A stretch of 64,000 nt of DNA from Flavobacterium hercynium (GTDB lineage Bacteria; Bacteroidota; Bacteroidia; Flavobacteriales; Flavobacteriaceae), in contig NZ_MUGW01000017.1 in NCBI RefSeq assembly GCF_002217285.1, forward strand, positions 1 to 64,000. The letters run 5' to 3'. Within the stretch, counting starts at the first letter, position 1, and every line of letters begins with the position of its first letter. Made by a program: the position numbers and the translations under genes. The notes beneath the pieces are model-generated. The model saw nothing but the letters and a program-made list of their open reading frames with translations, ran no database searches and was not told where the DNA came from. Below, piece by piece: positions 17,582 to 27,115 of the stretch.

Positions 17582-17929
17582 ATGAAAAAGTGTGTGATTT
17601 TAGTTGCAATGATGTTCTCTGGAATTTTAGTTGCACAAGAAGTAAAACCAGAGTTAGAAGCTGTTGGAAACAAAGTAAAAGCTACTTATTACCATGAAAA
17701 TGGTCAAATTCAACAACAAGGTTTCTTTAAAGATGGTAAATTAGATGGCGTTTGGGTATCATACGATGAAAAAGGAAATAAAGTTGCAGAAGGTGAATAT
17801 ACAAACGGATTGAAAACCGGAAAATGGATATTCTCTAGTGAAAAAAACCTTAGTGAAGTTGAATATGATAACAGCAAAATAAGTTCAGTAAAGAATTTAC
17901 AGAAAAATGCTTTAGCAAATAGAAATTAA
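17582..17929 (+). CDS. Small secreted MORN-repeat-like protein
   Basis: This 115-residue protein has a signal peptide (MKKCVILVAMMFSGILVAQ) and two to three MORN-type repeats (YYHENGQIQQQGFFKDGKLDG, about residues 38-58, and GEYTNGLKTGKWIFSS). Similar YwqK/MORN proteins are widespread in Flavobacteria; their role is not established. I start at MKKCVIL rather than the upstream ATG, since this gives a normal signal peptide. It is flanked by a promoter-like box and a strong terminator, so it is a stand-alone unit. Confidence 0.85.
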   Translation: MKKCVILVAMMFSGILVAQEVKPELEAVGNKVKATYYHENGQIQQQGFFKDGKLDGVWVSYDEKGNKVAEGEYTNGLKTGKWIFSSEKNLSEVEYDNSKISSVKNLQKNALANRN

Positions 17930-17947
17930 TTTAATTTCAAAACATAA

Positions 17948-17977
17948 AAAATGCCGCTTTATTAAGCGGCATTTTTT
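17948..17977. terminator. Bidirectional terminator
   Basis: A perfect 12-bp stem AAAATGCCGCTT (17948-17959) with AAGCGGCATTTT (17964-17975) has a 4-nt loop. A-rich and T-rich flanks serve both the MORN-like gene and the convergent PepSY gene. Confidence 0.9.
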
Positions 17978-18000
17978 ATGCGTTCTATTTTCGTATGTTG

Positions 18001-19560
18001 TTATTTCGCTGCAACAACATCTTTCTTAGGCTTTAAGTTGAAAGCAACGTAAAGTGAAATGGATGCTAAAACGATCCAGAAAACATCGATAAAGAAAACC
18101 TGTGTATGATGTTGCAAAAATGATGTCCAAAACCAGGTTCCGGATACGATTCCGTTTGTTATTGGAATTAAGAAACCTAAAATACTTCCTGATATTAAAC
18201 AGAATTTATTCGTAAAGGCATCATTCTTCTTAATAATGAAAAATACAGCTAAAATAAGCCAGCCTCCAAAGTAAAGCGTAAACAAATTAGATTGACTTAA
18301 AGGATAGAAAATCTTGCTTCCTATAAAAGCTAATGCAGTAATAGGATACATGCTTAAGCAAATAGCCAGGTAAATACGAACAACAGCTGCATTGAAGCGT
18401 CTTTTCTTTTCTGGCATATTATTTTTTTGTCTTGCAACCAGCCAGATCATTACGCCGGAGATGATAACAAAACAGGTAATAATTCCTAGAAGAAAGCTGA
18501 CTATTTTTAAAGCATATCCGCCATAATCACCAAAGTGAATGCGGTACAGCACATTTTTCACAATGTCTAAATAGTTGTTTTGCGTTACGGGATTTTTGCG
18601 GGCTACTTCTTTTCCATCAGTAATGCGATAGATAACCTTTCCAACACCTGTAAACTTTTTTGTGTGCGGAACTTCACCTTCAACAAGAAGATGCATGTTT
18701 GCATCACCATAGTTTTGAATAATAACACGCGTTACCTCAAAATCATCCCAATTGCTTTTTGCTTTTGCAACAACCTGATTGATGTTAAAGGGATTGGCTA
18801 GTTTTTTATTTTCGAATTTATAATCAGGATCGGTGTATTCGAGTTCTTTATACAATTTGGCCTGATCGCCTTTGTATAATGCCATTACAGCAGGAGCTAC
18901 AATTAAAAGCTTAATCATAAAAAAGGCACCTGTAACAGCGTAAACAAATTGAAAAGGCAAACCAATCATTCCTAAAGCAGTGTGTGCATCTGTCCACCAA
19001 ACTTTTAATTTTTCTTTTGGACGGAAGACATAAAAATTAGAAACAATTTTTTTCCAATGCAGTAAAACACCGGTAATGATTGCAAATAAAAAGAATAAAG
19101 CAATGAAACCGGAAAGATAGTAACCAACAGGATAAGGGATTTGCGCTAAAAAGTGTAAGCGATATAAAAGTTCTCCTAAGGAATACGATTCCTCATAAGT
19201 ATGTGTTTTATAATTTTGAGTATCGAGATAAAAAAAGATTCCTTCTTTTTGTTTGGCTGGCGCTAAAGTGTCTTTTGTGCCCTCCATATAAATAGCTACT
19301 CTTCTTTCTGTAGTTGGTTTAGAAATAGTAATGTTTCTGCCATGTAAAACGTGATTTTTGTCAAGCGTATCAAGCGCTTGGTTATAGTCTAGTTGAATTT
19401 CTTTAGTGAGTGCTGTAGATTCGCTTCGTTCCCAATTGATAATGTCATCTCTGAAAAATGAAAAAGATCCGGCGAAGAAAATTACAAAAAGGACCACACT
19501 TATAACGATCCCGCTTACAGTATGCGTATGAAAATAAATATTGAAATTGCGATTGCTCAT
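18001..19560 (-). CDS. PepSY-associated membrane protein, iron uptake
   Basis: This 519-residue inner-membrane protein has about six helices. It opens with an N-terminal anchor (FYFHTHTVSGIVISVVLFVIFFAG) and continues with PepSY-type extracytoplasmic regions between helix pairs, including the WWTDAHTALGMIGLPFQFVYAVTG segment with its conserved histidine. Proteins of this PepSY_TM family are encoded beside siderophore receptors, and some are proposed to act as ferrisiderophore reductases in the inner membrane. Conserved histidines in the helices would suit haem. It is the last gene of the unit led by the TonB receptor at 22712, 7 bp after the DUF3649-like gene. Confidence 0.85.
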   Translation of the reverse strand: MSNRNFNIYFHTHTVSGIVISVVLFVIFFAGSFSFFRDDIINWERSESTALTKEIQLDYNQALDTLDKNHVLHGRNITISKPTTERRVAIYMEGTKDTLAPAKQKEGIFFYLDTQNYKTHTYEESYSLGELLYRLHFLAQIPYPVGYYLSGFIALFFLFAIITGVLLHWKKIVSNFYVFRPKEKLKVWWTDAHTALGMIGLPFQFVYAVTGAFFMIKLLIVAPAVMALYKGDQAKLYKELEYTDPDYKFENKKLANPFNINQVVAKAKSNWDDFEVTRVIIQNYGDANMHLLVEGEVPHTKKFTGVGKVIYRITDGKEVARKNPVTQNNYLDIVKNVLYRIHFGDYGGYALKIVSFLLGIITCFVIISGVMIWLVARQKNNMPEKKRRFNAAVVRIYLAICLSMYPITALAFIGSKIFYPLSQSNLFTLYFGGWLILAVFFIIKKNDAFTNKFCLISGSILGFLIPITNGIVSGTWFWTSFLQHHTQVFFIDVFWIVLASISLYVAFNLKPKKDVVAAK

Positions 19561-19567
19561 GGGGTAG

Positions 19568-19867
19568 TTATGCGATTGGATTATACGTTTGACCTAAATA
19601 AATTAAGAGATAAAAAAACAAAGAGAGCAAAATATAGATGCCCCAAATTTTCCATCCGCTTTTTGCCAGAAACGCTACTACCATTAATGCTACCCAAAGT
19701 ATGAAACCGGTAAAAGCCATTGTTATAAGAACGTTTGCTCTGTTAAACCATGATGCTAAGGCTAAGTGAAAAGTTATAGAAACAAAATAGCCGCCTAAAA
19801 AGGCAGCCGTTATTTTGGCAAACCTTTGCCATATTGATTGGGTTAAGTATTTAGGATTTGCAGGCAT
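19568..19867 (-). CDS. DUF3649-like iron-uptake membrane protein
   Basis: This 99-residue protein has about three hydrophobic helices. The opening RFAKITAAFLGGYFVSITFHLAL resembles the DUF3649 family of small membrane proteins found next to PepSY and TonB siderophore receptor genes. The assignment is from remembered family pattern plus neighbourhood. The gene lies 15 bp downstream of the DUF3325-like gene and 7 bp upstream of the PepSY gene, which suggests one complex. Its exact function is unknown. Confidence 0.7.
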   Translation of the reverse strand: MPANPKYLTQSIWQRFAKITAAFLGGYFVSITFHLALASWFNRANVLITMAFTGFILWVALMVVAFLAKSGWKIWGIYILLSLFFYLLIYLGQTYNPIA

Positions 19868-19882
19868 GTAATTTGGAGTAAT

Positions 19883-20215
19883 TTAATAATAGTATAATTC
19901 TAAAAGGGCAACAAGAACAAATATAAATAAAAGTATTTTGCTGCTTACTTTTTTTAGAGGCATGAGTATGATGATAAGACTTCCAATGGTCATAAGCTGA
20001 ATTAGAAACATCAAAGTACCACAACCTAAAGATTGTGTGAAAAGCCAAATGGAATAGGCGGTCAGTAAAAGAAACAGTCCGATAATTTTTGTTTGCTTTG
20101 GATTTTTCTGCATCCATTTTTCAAATCCTAAATCATACGACAATACAGCTCTTTTTGAGGTATAGTACAGTGTGTAAAAAGATAGAAAAACGATTAGGCT
20201 GGCAATTGTTATCAT
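19883..20215 (-). CDS. DUF3325-like small membrane protein
   Basis: This 110-residue protein has about four hydrophobic segments, with the central GLFLLLTAYSIWLFTQSLG and a CGTLMFLIQLMTIGSLIIIL stretch. Size, topology and the order receptor / this gene / DUF3649-like / PepSY match the DUF3325 member seen in proteobacterial iron-uptake loci. The similarity is inferred by eye. It lies 55 bp after the TonB receptor, with a terminator between them, so read-through or attenuation may set its level. Confidence 0.6.
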   Translation of the reverse strand: MITIASLIVFLSFYTLYYTSKRAVLSYDLGFEKWMQKNPKQTKIIGLFLLLTAYSIWLFTQSLGCGTLMFLIQLMTIGSLIIILMPLKKVSSKILLFIFVLVALLELYYY

Positions 20216-20231
20216 GATATAAAAAATTTAA

Positions 20232-20262
20232 AAAACACCTTTCTCATCAAGAAAGGTGTTTT
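20232..20262 (-). terminator. Terminator after the siderophore receptor gene
   Basis: A 13-bp perfect stem AAAACACCTTTCT / AGAAAGGTGTTTT (20232-20244 with 20250-20262) has a 5-nt loop, with T-rich sequence following on the minus strand. It lies between the receptor and its three downstream partner genes and may act as a partial terminator. Confidence 0.85.
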
Positions 20263-20270
20263 GTATGGTA

Positions 20271-22712
20271 CTAGAATTTATAAGCAACAGATCCCATGAA
20301 AGTTCTTGGAGCTTGTACGTTTATTGTTGTATATCCGTTAAAGTATAATTCGTCTGTTAAGTTATTTACTTTTAGAGATAATCTGTATTTCGGCTGATCG
20401 TAGTAAAGTGCTGCATTTATCACAGTGTACGATGGCAATGTAAATTTTTGATTTGTAGTTACGTTCGTATTTGGATCCGTAACGTTTCTGTTAAAAGCAT
20501 ACGTTTCAGAAGCGGAATTTCCTCCAAAACCAATACCTAAACCTTTAAATTTACTAGTTTGTAAGCTATAGCTAATCCAGTAGTTTAATAAACTTTCAGG
20601 ACCTGCTGTTTCTGGGCGTAATCCGTTTACAGGAGCATCAGCATCGTTAAGTTTACTGTTGTTAAATGCATATCCGAAAATAAGATTTAATCCTGAAATT
20701 GGATTGGCTGTAACTTCAGCTTCAAAACCTTTACTAGTTTGATTTCCGTCCTGAACACTAGTATTGATTAGTTGACCAGCTCTTAAAATGTTTTTAACTT
20801 CGATATTATAATAGCTTAATGTAGCGCTTACTCTATTTGAAAAAGCATTTACTTTTACTCCGGCTTCAAACTGGTTTGCTCTTTCCGGATCAAAAGCTTT
20901 TAATTGTGCAATTCCTCCAACTTCTGCGAAAGCAAAACCAACATTTTTAAAACTGTTTTGATAGTTTCCAAAAACAGATACCTGATCTTTTATAATTTGA
21001 TAAACAGCACCGAATTTGGGAGATAACGCATTTTGTGAAAAGTTACCCGTTTTTACATCAGTCGAAGGATCAAAGGTTCCGTCATTTTGGTAGTGGTCCA
21101 ATCGTAAAGCAGCAGAAAGAAATAATCTGTCTGTTACATTAAATACATCTGCTACGTAAGCACTGTACGTTGTTAAAGAAGTAATTGCTTTAGATGCGCT
21201 TCCTCCAACAAGTCTAGCTTTTACGTTGTCAGCATTGAAATCATAATAGTTTGTATTTGCTTGCGTATAATTTACTGTATCATAATAGAAGAAAGTGTCA
21301 GCAAGTAATCCGAAGCTGCTTTTGCTTTCATAACGGTAAATGTCACCTCCAACCAAAGCTCTGTGTTTCATTCCGAATAATTCGAATTCACCATTAAAGT
21401 TTTGTTGGAATTCTAAAATGTTGTCACGTCCATCGATGTTCCATACATTTCTTGACATTTCGTTGTTGCCTAATAAATAAAACCAGATTTGTGGTCCTAC
21501 CGATTGATTCGTACTAGTACTTAAAACAGATTGTGATTTCCATTTATCTGAAATTTCATAATTTGCCTGTGCGAAAATGTTACTTGTTTTAGTGTTCATC
21601 ATGAATTCGCTACCAGTAAACGATCTTGTCCAATTCATTTTAATGTCTTTCGCACTGAATAAATTTAAACTGTTTGGAGTACCGTCAAAAGGGATGTAGA
21701 TTAATGGCATAGATGAAGCATCTACGTTAGATAATTCAGCATCAATTGAGATCGATAGTTTGTCATTTACTTTATAAGAGAAAGAAGGAGCAAAAAAGTA
21801 GCTTCTTGTTTGTCCGTAATCTTGAAAAGTATTAGCATTATTGTACGCTGCGTTTACTCTTAAAAGAGCAGTATCGTCATCGTTTAAAGATGTATTCACG
21901 TCAGCAGTTAATCTGTTTAAACCATAACTTCCTGATTGGTATGAAATTTCACCACCAAAACGTTCCGTAGGTTTTTTAGTTACACGGTTGATTAATCCTC
22001 CGTAAGAAGTTAATAAACTTCCGAATAATGTTGCAGATGGTCCTTTTATGCTTTCTAATCTTTCCAAATTCGAAGCGTCAACATTATTAGTGATTTTACC
22101 TGCGATTCCGTTTCTTAATAAACTTTGCGTAACAAATCCGCGAGAAGAGAAGTATGATCCACCATCACCGATACGGCCTGTTGAAGCCCAAAGCTGGTAA
22201 AGTCCGGGAACATTTCGTAAAGCTTCGTCTTGGTTTACGACCAATTGATCTTTCATTAAATCTTTAGTAACAACGCTGTATACTTGTGAGTTTTCAAGAT
22301 TTTTGATTGGCATTTTAGCAACATAGTTACTTTCGGCCTTTGTGTATTTATTTGCGTTTCCTTTTACAAATATTTCTTCTAATTGCTCTGAATTGTTGTT
22401 GATGATCAGGTTTTTTGTTACAACCTCACCTTCATTAACGAAGATGCTTTCTTCTTTTGTTGAATGTCCAACAGCAGTAATTCGAATCGTATAATTTCCA
22501 GGAGTTACATTTTTGATTTCGTATAATCCCTGATTATCTGTAACGGCTCCAATTTTGGTTCCTTTTAATACTACAGAAACATTTTCAGCCGCTTCACCGT
22601 TTGATAGGCTAATTTGCCCTTTTATAGTTGCTTTTTCTTGTGCCGATATTGTAGTTGAAACAAACAAAGCAAAGAAGAAACCTAATATAGATAATGTAGT
22701 TTTTAACTTCAT
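20271..22712 (-). CDS. TonB-dependent siderophore receptor
   Basis: This 813-residue outer-membrane receptor imports ferric siderophores with TonB energy. It has a signal peptide (about residues 1-24), a CarboxypepD-regulatory-like domain (about 28-110), a plug (KDLMKDQLVVNQDEALRNVPG, later LERLESIKGPSATLFGS) and a 22-strand barrel ending in a terminal phenylalanine (SVAYKF). The plug resembles the FhuA/FhuE siderophore class rather than SusC. The three downstream membrane genes support iron uptake. The substrate is not predictable. The promoter at 22740-22770 is flanked by inverted TTTAGAATA half-sites. Confidence 0.92.
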   Translation of the reverse strand: MKLKTTLSILGFFFALFVSTTISAQEKATIKGQISLSNGEAAENVSVVLKGTKIGAVTDNQGLYEIKNVTPGNYTIRITAVGHSTKEESIFVNEGEVVTKNLIINNNSEQLEEIFVKGNANKYTKAESNYVAKMPIKNLENSQVYSVVTKDLMKDQLVVNQDEALRNVPGLYQLWASTGRIGDGGSYFSSRGFVTQSLLRNGIAGKITNNVDASNLERLESIKGPSATLFGSLLTSYGGLINRVTKKPTERFGGEISYQSGSYGLNRLTADVNTSLNDDDTALLRVNAAYNNANTFQDYGQTRSYFFAPSFSYKVNDKLSISIDAELSNVDASSMPLIYIPFDGTPNSLNLFSAKDIKMNWTRSFTGSEFMMNTKTSNIFAQANYEISDKWKSQSVLSTSTNQSVGPQIWFYLLGNNEMSRNVWNIDGRDNILEFQQNFNGEFELFGMKHRALVGGDIYRYESKSSFGLLADTFFYYDTVNYTQANTNYYDFNADNVKARLVGGSASKAITSLTTYSAYVADVFNVTDRLFLSAALRLDHYQNDGTFDPSTDVKTGNFSQNALSPKFGAVYQIIKDQVSVFGNYQNSFKNVGFAFAEVGGIAQLKAFDPERANQFEAGVKVNAFSNRVSATLSYYNIEVKNILRAGQLINTSVQDGNQTSKGFEAEVTANPISGLNLIFGYAFNNSKLNDADAPVNGLRPETAGPESLLNYWISYSLQTSKFKGLGIGFGGNSASETYAFNRNVTDPNTNVTTNQKFTLPSYTVINAALYYDQPKYRLSLKVNNLTDELYFNGYTTINVQAPRTFMGSVAYKF

Positions 22713-22716
22713 TTTT

Positions 22717-22792
22717 ATTTAGAATAAGTTTTAATAGCGCAAATGTAATAGTTGATTACTAATAATGCAAGTTATTTTTATCTATTCTAAAT
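22717..22792 (-). promoter_or_regulatory. Receptor promoter with flanking inverted half-sites
   Basis: Minus-strand TACATTTG (22740-22747) and TTG (22768-22770) are spaced 20 nt, the same as the nuo promoter. Inverted 10-mers ATTTAGAATA (22717-22726) and TATTCTAAAT (22783-22792) bracket it. These half-sites could be iron-responsive (Fur-like) operators; that part is inference from the gene's role. Confidence 0.5.
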
Positions 22793-22850
22793 AATTTCTT
22801 CTAGTCTAGGTTTAGTTGAAAGGAAGTTTTTGGTGCTGTGTAAAAATGAA

Positions 22851-22880
22851 AAAACCTGCTCAAATAAATGAACAGGTTTT
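22851..22880 (-). terminator. Terminator after sucB
   Basis: AAAACCTG (22851-22858) pairs with CAGGTTTT (22873-22880), with partial pairing inside the 14-nt interval. It is followed by a T-rich tract on the minus strand, 24 bp past the sucB stop. Confidence 0.75.
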
Positions 22881-22903
22881 GTATGTATTGAAAATTATTC
22901 TGA

Positions 22904-24145
22904 TTATAATTCTAAAGCACGTTTAGCATCACCATTCATCAATAATTCTAATGGATTTTCTAAAGCTTCTTTTACAGCCACTAAGAAACCAACAGACTCA
23001 CGACCGTCGATAATTCTGTGGTCATAAGAAAGAGCCACGTACATCATTGGGTGAATTTCAACTTTACCATTTACAGCAATTGGACGCTCAATAATGTTGT
23101 GCATTCCTAAAATTCCTGATTGTGGAGGGTTGATAATTGGAGTACTTAACATACTTCCAAAAACACCACCGTTTGTAATAGTGAAAGTTCCTCCAGTCAT
23201 ATCATCAACAGTGATTTGACCATCACGAGCTCTAAGTGCTAATCTTTTAATTTCTGCTTCAACTCCGCGGAAAGTTAAGTTTTCAGCATTACGAACTACG
23301 GGAACCATTAAACCTTTTGGTCCTGAAACTGCAATTGAGATATCTGCAAAATCGTATGCTACTTTATAATCACCATCCATCATAGAGTTTACGTCTGGAT
23401 ATAATTGTAAAGCTCTTGTAACTGCTTTTGTAAAGAAAGACATGAAACCTAAACCTAGACCTCCGTGTTTTGCTTTGAAAGCATCTTTGTATTCGTTACG
23501 AATTAAATTGATTGGCGTCATGTTAACTTCGTTAAAAGTCGTTAACATAGCAGTTTCGTTTTTAGCAGCTACTAATCTTTCTGCTACTTTACGACGTAAC
23601 ATAGATAATTTTGTACGCTCGCTTCCACGGTTTCCACCTGTTGGAGTTCCCATTGAAGGTACTGCATTTAAAGCATCTTCTTTAGTAATTCTACCCGCTT
23701 TACCAGTTCCTGAAACAGTTGCTGGTGCTATATTTTTTTCGTCTAATATTTTTCTTGCTGCCGGAGAAGGAGTTCCTGAAGCATAAGTTGTTGCCGGAGC
23801 AACTTCTGCTTTTGGAGCTTCAGCCTTAGGTGCTTCTGCTTTTACTTCAGCTTTAGGTGCTTCCGTTTTTGGCGCTTCTGCTGCTGGTGCATCACCTGCA
23901 GGTTTTGCTGCACCTGTATCAATTAAACAAACTACAGCTCCTACAGCTACTGCATCACCTTCTTCTGCTTTTAGCGTAATTGTTCCGCTAGCTTCTGCTG
24001 GTAATTCAAGAGTTGCTTTGTCTGAATCAACTTCAGCAATAGCTTGATCTTTTTCTACATAATCTCCGTCTTTTACTAACCAAGTTGCAATTTCAACTTC
24101 TTTTATTGATTCCCCTGGTGATGGGACTTTCATTTCTAAAATCAT
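22904..24145 (-). CDS. sucB: 2-oxoglutarate dehydrogenase E2 (succinyltransferase)
   Basis: This is dihydrolipoyl succinyltransferase of the TCA cycle, transferring succinyl from lipoate to CoA. The 413-residue protein has an N-terminal lipoyl domain (lipoylated lysine in [12 protein letters not shown], about residue 43) and a long Ala/Pro/Lys linker of repeated APKAE units. A peripheral subunit-binding domain ([13 protein letters not shown]...[12 protein letters not shown]) and the catalytic domain ending [16 protein letters not shown], with the active His and Asp, follow. It lies 78 bp downstream of sucA, with a palindromic repeat in the gap. Confidence 0.97.
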   Translation of the reverse strand: MILEMKVPSPGESIKEVEIATWLVKDGDYVEKDQAIAEVDSDKATLELPAEASGTITLKAEEGDAVAVGAVVCLIDTGAAKPAGDAPAAEAPKTEAPKAEVKAEAPKAEAPKAEVAPATTYASGTPSPAARKILDEKNIAPATVSGTGKAGRITKEDALNAVPSMGTPTGGNRGSERTKLSMLRRKVAERLVAAKNETAMLTTFNEVNMTPINLIRNEYKDAFKAKHGGLGLGFMSFFTKAVTRALQLYPDVNSMMDGDYKVAYDFADISIAVSGPKGLMVPVVRNAENLTFRGVEAEIKRLALRARDGQITVDDMTGGTFTITNGGVFGSMLSTPIINPPQSGILGMHNIIERPIAVNGKVEIHPMMYVALSYDHRIIDGRESVGFLVAVKEALENPLELLMNGDAKRALEL

Positions 24146-24171
24146 CTTTGTCTTTGTTTAAAGTTTTAATT

Positions 24172-24210
24172 GTTTAAAGTTTCAGTTAGGGCAAACATGA
24201 AACTTTAAAC
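24172..24210. repeat. Inverted repeat in the sucA-sucB gap
   Basis: A perfect 13-bp inverted repeat, GTTTAAAGTTTCA (24172-24184) and TGAAACTTTAAAC (24198-24210), has a 13-nt loop. It shares the TTTAAAGTTTCA theme with the nuoF-nuoG gap near 8540. It would form a hairpin in the sucAB message and may affect the E1:E2 ratio. Confidence 0.75.
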
Positions 24211-24223
24211 TTGAAACATTTTT

Positions 24224-26998
24224 TTATCTGAATAAATTTTTATCGAATACCATTCTTATTGCGTCAGCATGACGACGTTTTGCACGAGTGTAACTTCCTG
24301 CTGCTGGTGCTGCGTATGCTTTTAATGATGCTAATCTCCATTTTACAAGATCAAAGTTCATTAACATAAAGCTGTAAGCTCCCATGTTTTTAGGTTCTTC
24401 CTGAGCCCAAACATAATCGTCAGCTTTTGGATATTGTGCAATAATTGCTTTTAATTGTTCTGCCGGGAAAGGGAATAATTGTTCGATACGAACAACTGCA
24501 ACATCTTTTCTTCCGTTGTTTTCTCTTTCAGCAACAATGTCATAGTAGAATTTACCAGTAACAAAAACTAAAGTTTTCACGTCTTTTTTGTTTACTGTAG
24601 TATCGTCTATTGTTTCCTGGAAACTTCCTTCTGCCAATTCTGCTACTGTAGATACACATCTTGGATCACGCAATAAACTTTTTGGAGAGAAAACCACTAA
24701 TGGTTTACGGAAGTTTGTTTTCATTTGTCTTCTTAACAAGTGGAAGAAGTTTGCAGGTGTTGTACAATCAGCAACATACATATTATGTCTTGCACAAAGT
24801 TGTAAGTAACGTTCCATTCTTGCCGAAGAGTGTTCAGCACCTTGTCCTTCATATCCGTGAGGAAGTAATAAAACAATACCATTTTGGTTATTCCATTTAT
24901 CTTCACCACAAGAAATGTATTGGTCAATCATGATTTGAGCTCCATTAGAGAAATCTCCAAATTGTGCTTCCCAAATTGTTAAGGCATTAGGATTAGCTAA
25001 TGCATAACCATAATCAAAACCAAGAACTCCGTACTCAGATAAAAGAGAGTTGAATACACCGAATTTCCCTTTTTTGTTTTCGATAGCATCTAGTAAAATT
25101 ACTTCTTCTTCAGAATCTTCTACTTTTACTACGGCATGACGGTGAGAGAATGTACCACGCTCTACGTCCTGACCTGAAATACGAACATCAAATCCTTCTG
25201 TTAAAAGTGAACCGTAAGCAAGAGCTTCTGCAGTTCCCCAGTCAAGAGTATCGTTGTCATATCCTGTTTTTCTGTCCGTAACAATTTTAGTTATTTTGTT
25301 AATGAACTTCTTGTCAGACGGTAACGTTGAGATTGTATTGATGATAGCATCTAATCCTTTTTTCTCAAAAGTAGTATCTACTTTTTGAAGCATTTGTGTA
25401 TCAGTTACCTGAACAAATCCATCCCATTCGTTTTTCATGAATGGTGTTATAATTGTCAAATCTTTTTTACGGGAAGCTTCTAAATTCTCCTCCATCAAAG
25501 TTTTGTATTCTTTTTCTAAAGCATTTACATAAGAAGCATCAATTACACCATCAGATAATAATTTCTCTGCATAAATGTCTCTTGGATTTTTATGTTTTGC
25601 AATGATTTTATATAAAACCGGTTGTGTAAAACGAGGTTCATCACCTTCGTTATGACCGTACTTTCTGTATCCTAATAAGTCAATAAATACGTCACGTCCA
25701 AATTGCATTCTGTAATCTAATGCAAAAGAAACCGCATGTACTACAGCTTCAGCGTCATCAGCATTTACGTGTAATACAGGTGAAAGTGTTACTTTGGCAA
25801 CGTCCGTACAGTAAGTAGAAGAACGAGCATCTAAGTAATTCGTTGTAAAACCAACCTGATTGTTGATTACAATGTGAATTGTTCCTCCGGTTTTGTAACC
25901 GTCAAGTTGTGCCATCTGAATGATCTCATATAAGATACCCTGACCTGCGATTGCAGCATCTCCGTGTACGGCGATAGGTAAAACTTTAGAGAAATCATTA
26001 GCATAATATTTATCTTGTTTCGCTCTGGTAATTCCTTCAATAACTGCTCCAACCGTTTCTAAGTGCGAAGGGTTTGGTGCTAAATTGATATTGATGTTTT
26101 TTCCGGTTCTTGTTTTTTTGTCAGCAGTAAGACCTAAGTGGTATTTTACATCACCATCAAAATATTCCTGATCGTAATCTTTACCGTCAAACTCACCAAA
26201 AATATCCTGAGTAGATTTTTCGAAGATGTTTGCCAAAACGTTCAAACGGCCACGGTGTGCCATTCCCATTACGAATTGTTCAACACCTTTTTCAGCAGCT
26301 TGCTCAATCAAAGCATCTAAAGCAGGAATAATAGATTCTCCACCTTCCAGTGAAAAACGTTTTTGACCTACGTATTTTGTATGCAGGAAGTTCTCGAAAG
26401 AAACAGCCTGATTTAATTTGTTTAAGATCGTTTTCTTTTCTTCAGAATTGAAATTAGGCTGATTAACATTTACAGCTAATTTTTCCTGAATCCATTTTAC
26501 AACACTAGGATTTCTAATGTACATATATTCAATACCAATATGCTGGCAGTAAATAGATTTTAGACGTGTTATAATGTCTTGTAATGTAGAAGGTCCTACT
26601 CCAATAGTCTGAGCTGCATCAAAAACTGTAGAAAGATCAGCAGTTGTTAATCCGAAATTTTCAATATCTAAAGTTGGAGAAGATGTTCTACGATCACGAA
26701 CAGGATTTGTTTTTGTAAACAAATGTCCACGTGTACGGTATCCATCAATCAATTTTAGAACATTAAATTCTTTTTGCAGTTTTTCTGAAATCTGACTGTA
26801 ATCTGTGTTGGGGCTAGACACATATTCAACAATCTGTTGAACTGGATTTTCGTCATTATAAGTCGTTTGTCCAAAGTCGAAACCTTGAAAAAAACTTCTC
26901 CAGCTTGGCTCAACGCTATCTGGATTTACTAAATACTGATCATATAATTGTGCGAAAAACTCTGTATGCGCTGCATTTAAAAATGAAAACCTATCCAT
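24224..26998 (-). CDS. sucA: 2-oxoglutarate dehydrogenase E1
   Basis: This thiamine-diphosphate-dependent E1 component decarboxylates 2-oxoglutarate in the TCA cycle. The 924-residue protein shows the N-terminal E2-binding peptide (NAAHTEFFAQLYDQYLVNPDSV), FVMGMAHRGRLNVLANIF, the ThDP motif region HGDAAIAGQGILYE, and the transketolase-like C-terminal part (LLPHGYEGQGAEHSSARMER). I start at MDRFSFLNAAH because the 13-codon upstream extension is not family-like. It is followed by sucB. E3 is not in the window. Confidence 0.97.
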   Translation of the reverse strand: MDRFSFLNAAHTEFFAQLYDQYLVNPDSVEPSWRSFFQGFDFGQTTYNDENPVQQIVEYVSSPNTDYSQISEKLQKEFNVLKLIDGYRTRGHLFTKTNPVRDRRTSSPTLDIENFGLTTADLSTVFDAAQTIGVGPSTLQDIITRLKSIYCQHIGIEYMYIRNPSVVKWIQEKLAVNVNQPNFNSEEKKTILNKLNQAVSFENFLHTKYVGQKRFSLEGGESIIPALDALIEQAAEKGVEQFVMGMAHRGRLNVLANIFEKSTQDIFGEFDGKDYDQEYFDGDVKYHLGLTADKKTRTGKNININLAPNPSHLETVGAVIEGITRAKQDKYYANDFSKVLPIAVHGDAAIAGQGILYEIIQMAQLDGYKTGGTIHIVINNQVGFTTNYLDARSSTYCTDVAKVTLSPVLHVNADDAEAVVHAVSFALDYRMQFGRDVFIDLLGYRKYGHNEGDEPRFTQPVLYKIIAKHKNPRDIYAEKLLSDGVIDASYVNALEKEYKTLMEENLEASRKKDLTIITPFMKNEWDGFVQVTDTQMLQKVDTTFEKKGLDAIINTISTLPSDKKFINKITKIVTDRKTGYDNDTLDWGTAEALAYGSLLTEGFDVRISGQDVERGTFSHRHAVVKVEDSEEEVILLDAIENKKGKFGVFNSLLSEYGVLGFDYGYALANPNALTIWEAQFGDFSNGAQIMIDQYISCGEDKWNNQNGIVLLLPHGYEGQGAEHSSARMERYLQLCARHNMYVADCTTPANFFHLLRRQMKTNFRKPLVVFSPKSLLRDPRCVSTVAELAEGSFQETIDDTTVNKKDVKTLVFVTGKFYYDIVAERENNGRKDVAVVRIEQLFPFPAEQLKAIIAQYPKADDYVWAQEEPKNMGAYSFMLMNFDLVKWRLASLKAYAAPAAGSYTRAKRRHADAIRMVFDKNLFR

Positions 26999-27034
26999 AA
27001 TATTAGTGAATATACTTTTTGTTAAATAGAAAGG

Positions 27035-27042
27035 CAAAAGTA
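27035..27042 (-). promoter_or_regulatory. Probable sucA -7 element
   Basis: Minus-strand TACTTTTG (a TAnnTTTG match) lies 37 nt before the sucA ATG. No TTG lies at the ideal -33 distance. Confidence 0.4.
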
Positions 27043-27115
27043 CAACAATCGGCTTTATTTAAATCGTTTTTTTGCTTACTTTTACGTAAAAATTTGTTAA
27101 AAAAAGTGTTAAGCC

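Noticed and set aside
19851..20117. 88-codon minus-strand ORF overlapping the DUF3325-like gene in another frame
   Set aside because: Its composition (many His, Ser, Cys) is that of an off-frame read; the overlapping 110-codon frame has proper membrane helices.
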